Assembly: GCA_049582805.1 (NCBI GenBank)
Contig: JBAUUR010000053.1
Span: forward strand, 1 to 28,401
Source: CAVXFS01 sp049582805
Lineage (GTDB): Bacteria > Pseudomonadota > Gammaproteobacteria > Burkholderiales > Gallionellaceae
DNA length: 28,401 bases
Reading direction: 5' to 3'
Part shown: positions 6,279-14,758 of the stretch, piece after piece
Layout of the letters: each line of letters begins with the position of its first letter
How positions within the stretch are numbered: position 1 is the stretch's first letter
The notes under the pieces: model-generated
The model's input: only the letters and a program-made list of their open reading frames with translations
What the model was told of the DNA's origin: nothing
Databases searched by the model: none
Translations under genes and position numbers: made by a program

Positions 6279-8386
6279 GTCATCTTCTCCCAAAGGGTTA
6301 CCTCTGACAAGGTATGCTGGAATTTGCGCCTTGTTTCGCGTATGACGAAGGGCACTTCCAGCGGCCCTTCCATCAGGCGAAAGTGCTGGCCGAGGATTTC
6401 TTTCAAGCCGTTTAGAGTGGTAAAGTTTTCCGCATTTTTCTTGAATCCGCCGATCCACTCACCGCTTTTCGTATGTTCCTCCAGCCAGGTATATGGGGAA
6501 GCGATCAGCAGGATCCCTCCTGGATTGAGTCTTTCGTGCACGCTGGAAAGAAATTTTATCGGGCTGTAGAGACGGTCGATCAAATTGGCGGCGAAAATCA
6601 GATCGTAGCCGGTGAACAGGGACTTGAGGTTACACGCGTCGCCCTGGAAAAAATCCACCTTGTGTCTGACCTTGTCCAGCCCCAGATCGGCCAGCGTGCG
6701 TTCCTTGTAACTTACCAGTTTGCCTTCATCAATCAGCGTGTAACGCAGCATGCCGTGTTCCAGCATCTGCACCCCAGAACCGATCAAGCGCGCAGAAAAA
6801 TCGATACCGGTAACGTGCTCGAAATGTCGCGCCAGTTCGAACGTTGCACGCCCGGCCGCGCAGCCCAGATCGAGTGCCTTGCGCGCCGGTTTGTTGCCCA
6901 TTGCCCGGATAGCGATCCTGGCCAGGGCCTGAGGGAAATTGGGTACACCGAAATATTCGTCCCCGTAATGAAACTCGGCATACTCCGAAAGAATTTTGTC
7001 AGTTTCGTAATGCGAGCCGGGCACACTGGGGGCCGTATCAGAAACCACGTAACGAAAGCCGGCATGCTGGAAGAAATGGCGACGGAACGCATAGCGGGCA
7101 CTGCGCAGCGTTTCGTTGCCACAGGAAATCCAGGAGCCCCCCTTGATCAGGTTATGGCGCCCATCAAACGTAGGCGTGGTGAAATCATCATAAAGCGGAT
7201 GCACCTCGAATCCGAGGAGAGGATAGATAGGTGTTTCCGTCCATTGCCAGACATTGCCGATGACATCATATAGTTCGCCATGCCGAAACTCGGTCACCGG
7301 GCACGAGGAAGCATAACGATCCAGGTGGAGGTTGGCTGCCGCCGCGTGATCGGGTGCGATCTCGGCAACAGCCGCGATATCATATAGGCGATACCACTCA
7401 TCTTCGGTGGGCAGCCGCACGGGTTGTCCGCTGAGCATTTTTTTCCAGTTACAAAATGCCTTGGCTTCGTGATAATTCACCTCGACGGGCCAGTCCCACG
7501 GCATCGGTACTTCCTCAGTCATGAGGCGCAGTAGCCAGGTATTCCCTTGCCTGACCCAGAAAGTGGGATGTGCCGAGCGGGTGTATCTTTTCCAGCCCAG
7601 GCCTTCCTCTTCCCACCAGGCGTCGCTCTCATAACCATGCGCCACTACGAAATCGAGAAATTCGCGGTTACTGACCAAATAGCGGCTCGCCTGGAATGCC
7701 GGAACTGCCGCCTCATGCAGTCCGTACTCGTTGTCCCAACCGTAAGTGGAGGCGGATTTTTCCTTGCCCACTCGCACAGTTCCAGCAGGGATGGGAAGCA
7801 GATGATTTTGCGGTGCGTCCCCGGATTTCCGGCAGGGCTGCCAGGCCGGGTGCGGCTTGACGTATTCCAGCGCATGCTGGCGTATCAGTACAGAAGATGT
7901 TTCCAGATGAATGCGTTCATGCTCGATGCACATGACTATCGCCCACCAGGGATTGCTCCAGTTGATCGGCAAGGTGAGCGCGGCCGATTGAATGACTTGC
8001 TCGACGATCTTGCGCACCTCGCCGCGATAGGCCATCACCTCATCAACACTCGGCCATGGGTAGTGAACATCGTTTAGATCATCCCACCTCATCTCATCTA
8101 CACCCACCGCGAACAGGGATTCGAATCGCGGGTTGACGCGATCCGGCGCCAGCCCGGCGAGTATTAGCTTGTTGATGAAAAATGTCGCCGTATGGCCAAG
8201 ATAAAAAATCAGCGGATGGCGCAGCGGGATGGGCTTGGTAAAATAAGCCTGTTCGCCGACCAGCGTTTCAAAAAGCAGCGCGTAGCGGTTGAATGTGCTG
8301 AGGAAGTAGTCAAGTATCTCCTGACGCATTCCCTCCACACTGCTGCTGGTCAGCATTGGGGTTCGTTTGAACAGCTTGCCCGGCAT
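6275..8386 (-). CDS. ovoA: 5-histidylcysteine sulfoxide synthase / mercaptohistidine methyltransferase
   Basis: The 703-residue product has the three-part OvoA layout. An N-terminal DinB-like domain carries the iron-binding histidines (LGHT near residue 65 and HERIHLE near 156-162). A central FGE-sulfatase-type domain follows, with WDNEYGLHE, LPTEDEWYRLYD, GNVWQWTETP and KGGSWISCGNETLRSARYAF. The C-terminal SAM methyltransferase has ALDLGCAAGRATFELA and DLIFAANLIDRLYSP. OvoA joins cysteine to histidine C5 using oxygen and iron; the methyltransferase later methylates mercaptohistidine to give ovothiol A. EgtB lacks this fused methyltransferase, so ergothioneine synthesis is less likely. I place the start at the ATG at 8386, preceded by AGAGGAAG, rather than the longer open frame to 8458. 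The stop overlaps the ovoB start. Confidence 0.92.
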   Translation of the reverse strand: MPGKLFKRTPMLTSSSVEGMRQEILDYFLSTFNRYALLFETLVGEQAYFTKPIPLRHPLIFYLGHTATFFINKLILAGLAPDRVNPRFESLFAVGVDEMRWDDLNDVHYPWPSVDEVMAYRGEVRKIVEQVIQSAALTLPINWSNPWWAIVMCIEHERIHLETSSVLIRQHALEYVKPHPAWQPCRKSGDAPQNHLLPIPAGTVRVGKEKSASTYGWDNEYGLHEAAVPAFQASRYLVSNREFLDFVVAHGYESDAWWEEEGLGWKRYTRSAHPTFWVRQGNTWLLRLMTEEVPMPWDWPVEVNYHEAKAFCNWKKMLSGQPVRLPTEDEWYRLYDIAAVAEIAPDHAAAANLHLDRYASSCPVTEFRHGELYDVIGNVWQWTETPIYPLLGFEVHPLYDDFTTPTFDGRHNLIKGGSWISCGNETLRSARYAFRRHFFQHAGFRYVVSDTAPSVPGSHYETDKILSEYAEFHYGDEYFGVPNFPQALARIAIRAMGNKPARKALDLGCAAGRATFELARHFEHVTGIDFSARLIGSGVQMLEHGMLRYTLIDEGKLVSYKERTLADLGLDKVRHKVDFFQGDACNLKSLFTGYDLIFAANLIDRLYSPIKFLSSVHERLNPGGILLIASPYTWLEEHTKSGEWIGGFKKNAENFTTLNGLKEILGQHFRLMEGPLEVPFVIRETRRKFQHTLSEVTLWEKMT

Positions 8387-8513
8387 ACTGCTTCCTCTTT
8401 GAACTCGCGTTTCGATTTTATCAGCTTGTTCGAAGCCGCCCGCTTTGTTCGAGATCATTCAAAAAGCTCGGGCGACGCACACAGCGATCGAGTGCAATGT
8501 TATGTTCCCCGGC

Positions 8514-9170
8514 TTACGATCCCACCAGACCGGCAGCTATATTGATCGACAGGCCGAGGATGGCCACGTTGAACAGAAAGCTGAGGATCGATTGTGCCAG
8601 CACCGTCTTGCGCATCGAGCGCGTCATGACCGAGACATCGGAGGTTTGGGCGGCAACGGCGATAGTGAATGAGAAGTACAGAAAATCCCAATAGTCCAGA
8701 TTTTCTTCATCATCCGGGAAACGCAGTGCCCGCTTTTCGCCAGGCGATTGGTAAAAAACCCGTGCATAGTGAAATGTGAATAGCGTTGCGACGAGGCACC
8801 ATGAACCGAAAACGGTAGAGCCGGTGAATGCGTAGTGAACCAGGCGGCGGCTGAAAGACAGATCCTTCACGGTTGACAGTTCCATGATGATCGCAACAAG
8901 ACTCGCAATCGCGGCAACCGACATTACCGCCAGAATGACCGCCGCATTCTTTTCCTCCTGTTCGGCAATCCTGCGAACCCTGGCATGGTTGGCGCGCATC
9001 ATCAGCCATCCCATCAGGCACAGATAAGACCATACCGCGACATTCCAGCCTGTCAGCGCGCGCGTAACCGGACGCCATTGCAAAGGAAGCATCAGCCCGA
9101 CAACGATGCCGGTGACGATCGCGATAGTCAGGCGCGGACGAGTTCGGACCACTTGATGGATAGTGCGCAT
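8514..9170 (-). CDS. DUF1345 integral membrane protein
   Basis: This 218-residue protein has about five hydrophobic helices (near residues 13-32, 42-58, 78-98, 110-132 and 187-213). It contains LDYWDFLYFSFTIAVAAQTSDV, SRSM-like MTRSMRKTVLAQSILSFLFN and the FHYA segment, all typical of DUF1345 proteins. The FSFTIAVAAQTSDV stretch resembles the pore loop of two-helix potassium channels, which is a known similarity for this family, but transport has not been shown as far as I know. It is cytoplasmic-membrane located. It sits 62 bp after prfB and 127 bp before ovoA on the same strand, and could be read from the prfB promoter. The start ATG at 9170 lacks a strong ribosome-binding site. Confidence 0.85.
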   Translation of the reverse strand: MRTIHQVVRTRPRLTIAIVTGIVVGLMLPLQWRPVTRALTGWNVAVWSYLCLMGWLMMRANHARVRRIAEQEEKNAAVILAVMSVAAIASLVAIIMELSTVKDLSFSRRLVHYAFTGSTVFGSWCLVATLFTFHYARVFYQSPGEKRALRFPDDEENLDYWDFLYFSFTIAVAAQTSDVSVMTRSMRKTVLAQSILSFLFNVAILGLSINIAAGLVGS

Positions 9171-9232
9171 GGATTAGAGCCGGGGAATGACGCCAGCACC
9201 CCAATGCATCCCTTCGATCAATCTCAGCCTGG

Positions 9233-10340
9233 TCAAACTACCCCCTGCTTCAAACTCGCGCTGATGAATTCATCCAGATCACCGTCCAGCACGCTTTGCG
9301 TGTTGCCGATTTCCACGTTGGTGCGCAGGTCCTTAATGCGCGACTGGTCCAACACGTAGGAGCGGATCTGGTGGCCCCAGCCAATGTCGGTCTTGGAATC
9401 TTCGAGCTTCTGCTGTTCGACCTGGCGCTTGCGCAGTTCGTGCTCGTACAGGCGCGACTTGAGCATGGCCATCGCCTCGGCACGGTTGCGGTGCTGCGAG
9501 CGGTCGCTCTGGCATTGCACCACGATGTTGGTCGGCAGGTGGGTGATGCGCACGGCGGAATCGGTCTTGTTGATGTGCTGTCCGCCCGCACCGGAGGCGC
9601 GGAAAGTGTCGATGCGCAGGTCGGCGGGGTTGATGTCCACTTCGATGGAGTCGTCCACTTCGGGATAGACGAACAGGCTGGCGAACGATGTGTGGCGGCG
9701 GTTGCCGGAATCAAACGGGGATTTGCGCACCAGACGATGCACGCCGCTCTCGGTGCGCAGGTGGCCGTAGGCATAGTCGCCGGCCACCTTGAGGGCTGCG
9801 CTCTTGATGCCCGCCACTTCACCGTCGGACTGTTCCAGCACTTCCACGCCGAAGCCCTTGCGTTCGCAGTAGCGCAGGTACATGCGCAGCAGCATGGAAG
9901 CCCAGTCCTGCGCCTCTGTGCCGCCGGAGCCGGCCTGGATGTCGATGAAGCAGTTGTTGGCATCCAGCTCGCCGGAAAACATGCGGCGAAATTCCATGTC
10001 CGCAACCAGTTTTTCGGTCTTCTGGATGTCGGATGCGATGCTGTGCAGGCTGTCGTCGTCATTCTCCGCCCGCGCCATTTCCATCAGTTCGGTGTTGTCG
10101 TTGAGCGATTGTTCGACCCGTTGCAGGTTGAACACGATGCCTTCCAGCATCTTGCGCTCGCGCCCAAGTTCCTGCGAGCGCTTGCTGTCCTGCCATACGG
10201 CGGGGTCTTCGGCCAGGGCTACGACTTCGGCCAGGCGTTCCTGTTTGCTGTCGAAGTCAAAGATACCTCCGCAGTTCGTTGCTGCGCGCACGCAAATCCT
10301 GCAACTGGTTGGTGAGGGCGTTGAGTTGTTCGGCTTCCAT
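9233..10340 (-). CDS. prfB: peptide chain release factor 2, with programmed +1 frameshift
   Basis: RF2 recognises UAA and UGA and triggers peptide release on the ribosome. The short first frame starts at the ATG at 10340 and encodes MEAEQLNALTNQLQDL to RRYL (27 codons), then meets an in-frame TGA at 10257-10259. A +1 slip at CTT-TGA-C joins it to DFDSKQERL and a further 341 residues, for 368 in total, close to the 365 of Escherichia coli RF2. The internal Shine-Dalgarno-like GGAGG sits three bases before CTTTGAC, as in the classical site. SPF in VRKSPFDSGNRRHTSF is the RF2 stop-recognition tripeptide, and SGAGGQHINKTDSAVR carries the catalytic GGQ. RF2 scarcity raises frameshifting, so the gene regulates itself. 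No lysS follows, unlike many relatives. Confidence 0.97.
10255..10270 (-). promoter_or_regulatory. prfB: prfB programmed frameshift site
   Basis: On the minus strand this reads CGGAGGTATCTTTGAC with the slip codon CTT, the UGA stop and the C that weakens termination. GGAGG placed three bases before CTT is the stimulatory internal Shine-Dalgarno. It is the textbook RF2 autoregulation element. Confidence 0.95.
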
Positions 10341-10371
10341 GCTTATGATTCCAGTCTCTTGGGAAACGCGA

Positions 10372-10401
10372 ATTATACCGTCTTGCACCAGGGAATGTTT
10401 A
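10372..10401 (-). promoter_or_regulatory. candidate prfB promoter
   Basis: The minus strand has a perfect -10 (TATAAT at 10377-10372) and a partial -35 (TAAACA at 10401-10396) with 18-bp spacing, about 32 bp before the prfB start. The -35 matches only four of six consensus bases. Confidence 0.5.
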
Positions 10402-10599
10402 TGCTGATATGCGGCAAACAGTTCATCCTCCCATCGCTCGCCGGTTGGCGAGGATGGAATATGAGGGGGTCTCTTCTCTTTAGGCGCCCTTGAGGAAGAT
10501 GAAATTGCCGTAGAAAAAGTTAGAAAAAATCCCGCATCGCTTCACGACGTTGTGCTGCATTTGCAGGTGCGAATTTATCAGCTGCTTTTTCCAGGAATG
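10402..10599. other. intergenic stretch with one hairpin
   Basis: No gene is supported here. An imperfect hairpin, CTCGCC-GGTT-GGCGAG with outer CCATC and GATGG, spans 10431-10457. It has no T tract on either strand, so I do not call it an intrinsic terminator. Confidence 0.5.
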
Positions 10600-11094
10600 C
10601 TATGCAGCCGCAAGGCTTGCTTCAGCAGCCCGGTCGCTGTGAAACGATCCGGAAATCCTGGAACTGATTTGCCGGCTGATGCGAACCACAACAGCGTCGA
10701 AACCCAACTGGTGCAGGAATGACAATTTTTCCTGAGGCACATCGCCGATGGCGCGCAGCTCGCCTTTATAACCATAACGCTCGCGCAACAGGCGTGCGGT
10801 CATATAACTGTTGCCGTCGGTGAATTTGTTGAACTCCACGGCAATGACGGTAAAGTCATCGAGGTCATCCTTGATGAATTCCGGGCTTTCCTCGGCAGCA
10901 AGCCAGACACCCAGCGCCCAGCCATGCTCGTATTCGCGACGGATCAATTCTGCGCGGCGCGCCTTCCACACTGCAAGCGGAACCAGCACCGGGCCAACTG
11001 GCAGTTTCACATTTTGCGGGCTGACTCCTTCCGTGGCATGCAGAAGCTTCCACTCATTGCTGACAACCTGACCGTTCTTGATAACCTTGGACAT
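10600..11094 (-). CDS. DUF934 protein, associated with sulfite reduction
   Basis: From the ATG at 11094 the product has 164 residues; a frame open to 11124 has a poorer start, while 11094 follows GGAAAGG. It contains LPVGPVLVPLAVW, the DDFTVIAVEFNKFTDGNSYM stretch, ARLLRERYGYKGELRAIGDVP and LGFDAVVVR, the hallmark order of DUF934. In proteobacteria this family usually lies directly after cysI (assimilatory sulfite or nitrite reductase hemoprotein) and is annotated as a sulfite-reduction oxidoreductase, though its reaction is not established. No cysI or cysH gene is in this window, so the gene is separated from its usual partner. It lies after moaC on the same strand. The C-terminal tail (SFHSDRAAEASLAAA) is not conserved in my recollection of the family. 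Confidence 0.85.
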   Translation of the reverse strand: MSKVIKNGQVVSNEWKLLHATEGVSPQNVKLPVGPVLVPLAVWKARRAELIRREYEHGWALGVWLAAEESPEFIKDDLDDFTVIAVEFNKFTDGNSYMTARLLRERYGYKGELRAIGDVPQEKLSFLHQLGFDAVVVRISRQISSRISGSFHSDRAAEASLAAA

Positions 11095-11262
11095 TTGCAC
11101 CCTTCCTTTCCGTGATAGAAGCAACTACGCCAATTGCTGATTCAGCACCAGCCAATGGTGCGCAGTCTAACTGCATTGGATATGACACGGAAATACTTGT
11201 TTGTTACTTCCAAATAACAATTAGATATATCGAAATCCGGACAGTCAGGGGAACTGGCAAAG

Positions 11263-11748
11263 CTATATTTCGGTTGACTGCCAATGGCCGGAGCGGCCCC
11301 CCTGCTTTTCCAGCAAATGGATGTCACTGATAACCATCCCGTGATTTGATGCTTTGCACATGTCGTAGACGGTTAGCAGCGCGACGCTGGCTGCAGTCAA
11401 AGCTTCCATTTCGACCCCGGTACGACCGACCGTTTCCGTTGTGACGATGCATTCCACCGCATTATCTTCAGGCTTGAGTTTGAATTCCACTTCGACGCGG
11501 GTGAGGTCGAGCGGGTGGCACAGAGGGATCAGTTCGGCGGTGCGCTTGCTGGCCTGGATCGCCGCGATACGCGCCACGCCAAGCACATCACCCTTGCTTG
11601 CCGAAGCGGAAGCAATGAGCTGGAAGGTCGGCGCATCCATGCTGATGCAACCAGTGGCGCGCGCGATACGTTTGGTCTTGTTCTTGCCGGCGACATCCAC
11701 CATGTGCGCCTGGCCATGTTGATCGAAGTGGGTGAGTTGCTTGCTCAT
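11263..11748 (-). CDS. moaC: cyclic pyranopterin monophosphate synthase
   Basis: MoaC works with MoaA to turn GTP into cyclic pyranopterin monophosphate, the first stage of molybdopterin cofactor synthesis. The 161-residue product starts at the ATG at 11748, preceded by a perfect AAGGAGG; an upstream open frame to 11784 is rejected for that reason. Family signatures include HMVDVAGKNKTKRIA, KGDVLGVARIAAIQASKRT, IPLCHPL, VETTE-like VTTETVGRTGVEMEALTA, YDMCKAS and DIHLLEKQGGRSG. The conserved lysines in KGDVLG and MCKAS and the CHPL histidine are present. It lies 63 bp after moaE, so the two probably share a transcript. Confidence 0.96.
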   Translation of the reverse strand: MSKQLTHFDQHGQAHMVDVAGKNKTKRIARATGCISMDAPTFQLIASASASKGDVLGVARIAAIQASKRTAELIPLCHPLDLTRVEVEFKLKPEDNAVECIVTTETVGRTGVEMEALTAASVALLTVYDMCKASNHGMVISDIHLLEKQGGRSGHWQSTEI

Positions 11749-11811
11749 ATCGCCTCCTTGGTTTCTCCCAGGCCCATCATCCATGCCTGCGCAGAATGAC
11801 GCTTGGTCTAT

Positions 11812-12264
11812 TTACACCCGCCATTTTTCCATGCGCCGCACATCCGACTCCCTGGTGCCCAACCACTCCCCGCCTTGCGCGGAAATCTCTTTCTTCCAGA
11901 ACGGTGCAGCCGTCTTCAGGAAATCGATAATGAATTCGCAGCCGGCAAAGGCATTCCCACGATGCTCCGCAGCCGTAGCCACCAGCACGATCTGTTCATT
12001 CGGCAACAATGTGCCGACGCGATGGATGACACGCACGCCCAGCAGATGCCAGCGCGCGGTCGCTTCGGCGACGATATTCTGCAGCGACTTCTCGCACATG
12101 CCCGGATAGTGTTCGAGATGAATACTGCTTATTTTCGTACTGCCGTTGAAATCACGCACCAGCCCGACGAAACTGACCAGCGCGCCCGCCCTCCTGCTGC
12201 TCAGGCGCAGTGCGGCCAATTCCGCCGCAAGGTCAAAATCTTCCTGTTGTATCGAAATACTCAA
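11812..12264 (-). CDS. moaE: molybdopterin synthase catalytic subunit
   Basis: MoaE is the large subunit of molybdopterin synthase, which moves sulfur from MoaD thiocarboxylate to the pterin precursor. The 150-residue protein has AGALVSFVGLVRDFN, LEHYPGMCEK, HRVGTLLPNEQIVLVATAAEHR, AFAGCEFIIDFLKTAAPFWKKE and a terminal GEWL. The FLKTAAPFWKKE segment contains the lysines needed for substrate binding and catalysis. Length equals the usual 150. Its partner MoaD is encoded separately at 23432-23686, not beside it as in moaABCDE operons. Confidence 0.96.
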   Translation of the reverse strand: MSISIQQEDFDLAAELAALRLSSRRAGALVSFVGLVRDFNGSTKISSIHLEHYPGMCEKSLQNIVAEATARWHLLGVRVIHRVGTLLPNEQIVLVATAAEHRGNAFAGCEFIIDFLKTAAPFWKKEISAQGGEWLGTRESDVRRMEKWRV

Positions 12265-12367
12265 TTTGCTGCCACGTCCCCTGAAAAAATCACTGTGAGA
12301 TTCTGCAATTATCAGCTATTTCTGTGCATAGCTGAAATTTCCAGGGCAGTCCCGAATAATCTTCTGA

Positions 12368-12610
12368 CTTGCGTCAACGGTTACAGATGTTAAAACGGTA
12401 AGGATCGAAGGACATGCCAGCGGAGTCGAAGCTGTCGCCGGCGGTATGCTGGGCGGTGTGCTGGGCCACCAGTTGGAAAAGAAATCGAAACAACGAGCCG
12501 GGCATCATGTTGTGATGGAAATGGCAGATGGCACGAGCAGAACTTCAAGTTCCATTCACGACCCAGTTACAAGGTCGGTGACAGCGTCATGATAAGACAC
12601 GGCAAGCCGG
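12368..12610 (+). pseudogene. decayed glycine-zipper (17 kDa antigen-like) outer-membrane lipoprotein gene
   Basis: One frame gives VRIEGHASGVEAVAGGMLGGVLGHQLEKKSKQ, then HHVVMEMADGTSR. After a one-base shift near 12540 the next frame gives NFKFHSRPSYKVGDSVMI. That combination (GAVAGGxLGGVLG, then a basic stretch, a MxDGT strand and a PxxxVGDxV end) is the glycine-zipper 2TM/SlyB-like lipoprotein family. There is no start or lipobox, the second glycine-rich helix seems to be deleted, and the frame is broken, so I regard it as dead. The open frame at 12589-12807 is a continuation artefact. Confidence 0.6.
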
Positions 12611-12890
12611 CCCGCGATAGCATTGCCTGTTTCAAGCATACCGTGTCAAGCATCAACGCTGCCCGCACCAGCGATATCAATACCCATCAATTGACCGCTT
12701 GCCCGCCATTCGGACCAGTATTGGCATGTAAACGACAATTGACCAGGTTTTCAAATATGCCGAAAACCTGCATCAAGGCGAAAAAGGCGCGCGAGCCAGG
12801 AGACTGAACAAACCAATAATTCGATTCCAGCCCAATAACTCGCGCGCTTACCCTGAATCTTTCTACGCAGAGAACATCAATTCACAACAC
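12611..12890. other. gene-free stretch
   Basis: Between the lipoprotein pseudogene and the helicase stop I see no gene, RNA or clear terminator. A short reading VFKYAENLHQGEKGARAR near 12750-12810 looks protein-like but has no start and is too short to name. Confidence 0.5.
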
Positions 12891-14345
12891 TCACCATTTG
12901 TTGCCGTTGCTGCCGTTATGACCCCGTCCCAGCGAAAAGCTTGCGCCCGGGCGGCGCTGACCTTGAGGGGTGGTGGTGGCGGCCGCAGCAGGTCGGCGCG
13001 ACTCGCCGAAACGCTGGTGCTTTTGACCTTCGCGGCGCTGGTTGCCTCGCTCGTCGCGCGAAAACCCGTGACGGCTGTCCGGTGCATGGTGCCGCGGGCC
13101 GCTGTTCCGGGATGCTGTGCCCTCGCCCTTTCCGGCGCCTTGCCTTGGTGGGCGCAGCTTGAATTTCGGCTCCATACCGGAAACCGTGTGAGCAGTTATG
13201 CTATGTCCGGTATAACGCTCGATATTCTTCAGGTGGCCCAGGTCGCGGCTGGAAGCAAACGAAACGGCTATTCCGGAAGCACCGCCCCGGCCGGTGCGAC
13301 CGATGCGGTGCACATAGTCTTCGGCAAATTTAGGCAGGTCGAAGTTGATGACATGCGTAATACCTGACACGTCCAGACCGCGCGCCGCGACATCCGTAGC
13401 CACCAGCACACGCACGCTGCCCTTGCGCATATTGAGCAATGTGCGATTACGGTCGCGCTGGCTCATGTCGCCATGCAGCGCCGCAGCGGAGTGGCCCTGA
13501 GCTATCAGGTCATCGGCCAATACATCGGCATCGCGCTTGGTGGCGGTAAACACCAGCGCCTGATTGAGTCCGGTATCGCGCAGCAGGTGATCAAGCAGGC
13601 GGTTTTTGTGCTGCATGTCGTCCACGTACATCAAACGCTGTTCTATATGCTCATGGCGCGCCTTGGCGGCAGTGACACTGATCCGTTTCGGATCCTTGAG
13701 CAAACGCTTGGCCAGATTGCCGATAACACCATCCAGGGTGGCCGAGAACAATAGTGTCTGGCGGGTGGCTGGAGTAGCGGCGGCAATTTTCTCCACGTCA
13801 TCTATGAACCCCATGTCCAGCATGCGATCGGCCTCGTCCAGCACCAGCATTTCCAGGCGCGAGAAATCAATGCGGCCGCGCTCGATGTGGTCGATCAGGC
13901 GACCCGGCGTGGCAACCAGAATATCCACCGGGTTGGACAACAGCTTGTTTTGCAGCGGATAGGGCATACCGCCCAGAATGCTCACCACCTTCAGGCGCAT
14001 GTTCTTGCCGTATTTCGCGGCGGCTTCGGAAACCTGTTGCGCCAGTTCACGCGTCGGCGTCAGCACCAGCACACGCGGCCCTTTGCCACGCACCGGTGAA
14101 GGCTGTATCAGGCGATGCAACGCCGGCAGCATGAAAGCCGCGGTCTTGCCGGTACCCGTCTGAGCGGAAGCCATCAGGTCGCGACCTGACAATACATCCG
14201 GAATCGCCTGCGCCTGAACAGGCGTGGGAATGGTGTAGCCGGATTCTTCAACCGCTTTGAGTATGGCCGGGTCCAGGCCCAGATCGGCGAAGGTGATTAC
14301 GGCTGCGTTTGTCGTGACTTCACCTGTTGTGTTTTCGATAGACAC
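12891..14345 (-). CDS. rhlE: DEAD-box ATP-dependent RNA helicase, RhlE type
   Basis: The 484-residue protein has all core helicase motifs in order: YTIPTPVQAQAIP (Q motif), AQTGTGKTAAF (I), PTRELAQQ (Ia), TPGR, VLDEADRMLDMGF (II, DEAD), LFSATLDG (III), ATDVAARGLDV (V) and HRIGRTGRGG (VI). It ends with a 90-residue basic, Gly/Arg/Ser-rich tail that probably binds RNA. Such proteins unwind short RNA helices during ribosome assembly or mRNA decay and are often cold-induced. It starts with GTG at 14345, 7 bp after AAGGAA. The symbol is by subfamily resemblance; several paralogues are common in betaproteobacteria. Confidence 0.9.
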   Translation of the reverse strand: MSIENTTGEVTTNAAVITFADLGLDPAILKAVEESGYTIPTPVQAQAIPDVLSGRDLMASAQTGTGKTAAFMLPALHRLIQPSPVRGKGPRVLVLTPTRELAQQVSEAAAKYGKNMRLKVVSILGGMPYPLQNKLLSNPVDILVATPGRLIDHIERGRIDFSRLEMLVLDEADRMLDMGFIDDVEKIAAATPATRQTLLFSATLDGVIGNLAKRLLKDPKRISVTAAKARHEHIEQRLMYVDDMQHKNRLLDHLLRDTGLNQALVFTATKRDADVLADDLIAQGHSAAALHGDMSQRDRNRTLLNMRKGSVRVLVATDVAARGLDVSGITHVINFDLPKFAEDYVHRIGRTGRGGASGIAVSFASSRDLGHLKNIERYTGHSITAHTVSGMEPKFKLRPPRQGAGKGEGTASRNSGPRHHAPDSRHGFSRDERGNQRREGQKHQRFGESRRPAAAATTTPQGQRRPGASFSLGRGHNGSNGNKW

Positions 14346-14758
14346 ATTAATTCCTTTTATTTAACTTTCAATCAAGGCGCATGCGCGGCTGCAAGCCACA
14401 CAAAAAATTCAGCAGGGGAATAAGCCTCTACCGGCGCAAAAAACATCGTTGCTAACCGGTAAACAACTGGGATGCGTAACTACGCGGGGGTCAGGGGAAC
14501 GATGAACCAACACTGCAGGCACTTCGCAGCGAAGCGCGCATTATAGGCATATCCAGAAGTAAATCAAGACAAATCGGAATTCCAGTTCCCGGCGCCGGGA
14601 TTCCGGAGAAAATTCAGGCGGATTATTTGATCTTATCCGGCACTTGGGGATTTGGGCTCGGGGTCGGGATTAAAGGCACCAAAACACCATATCCCAAAAC
14701 AGCGACGGGTAGTTTGCAACTCTGGGGTGACTACAAATTACTGGAAACTTCAGTTTAG
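14346..14758. other. long leader or intergenic region of rhlE
   Basis: No gene is supported in these 413 bp. Visible structures are the palindrome TCCCGGCGCCGGGA at 14587-14600 inside a longer imperfect GGAAT/ATTCC arrangement, and CTTCGC-A-GCGAAG at 14522-14534. Neither has a following T tract. A long 5' leader would be normal for a cold-induced helicase, but this is a guess. Confidence 0.45.

Noticed and set aside
9250..10062. 270-residue minus-strand frame inside prfB
   Set aside because: It is the out-of-frame shadow of RF2, rich in Ala, Thr, Ser and Arg without family signals.
9296..10315. 339-residue plus-strand open frame opposite prfB
   Set aside because: It is antisense to an unmistakable RF2 gene and reflects its GC-rich third positions.
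12589..12807. 72-residue plus-strand open frame
   Set aside because: Its start lies in the lipoprotein remnant and the rest lacks any family pattern.
14587..14600. palindrome as a terminator of tadA-ldt or rhlE
   Set aside because: No T tract follows on either strand, and it lies upstream of rhlE rather than after it.
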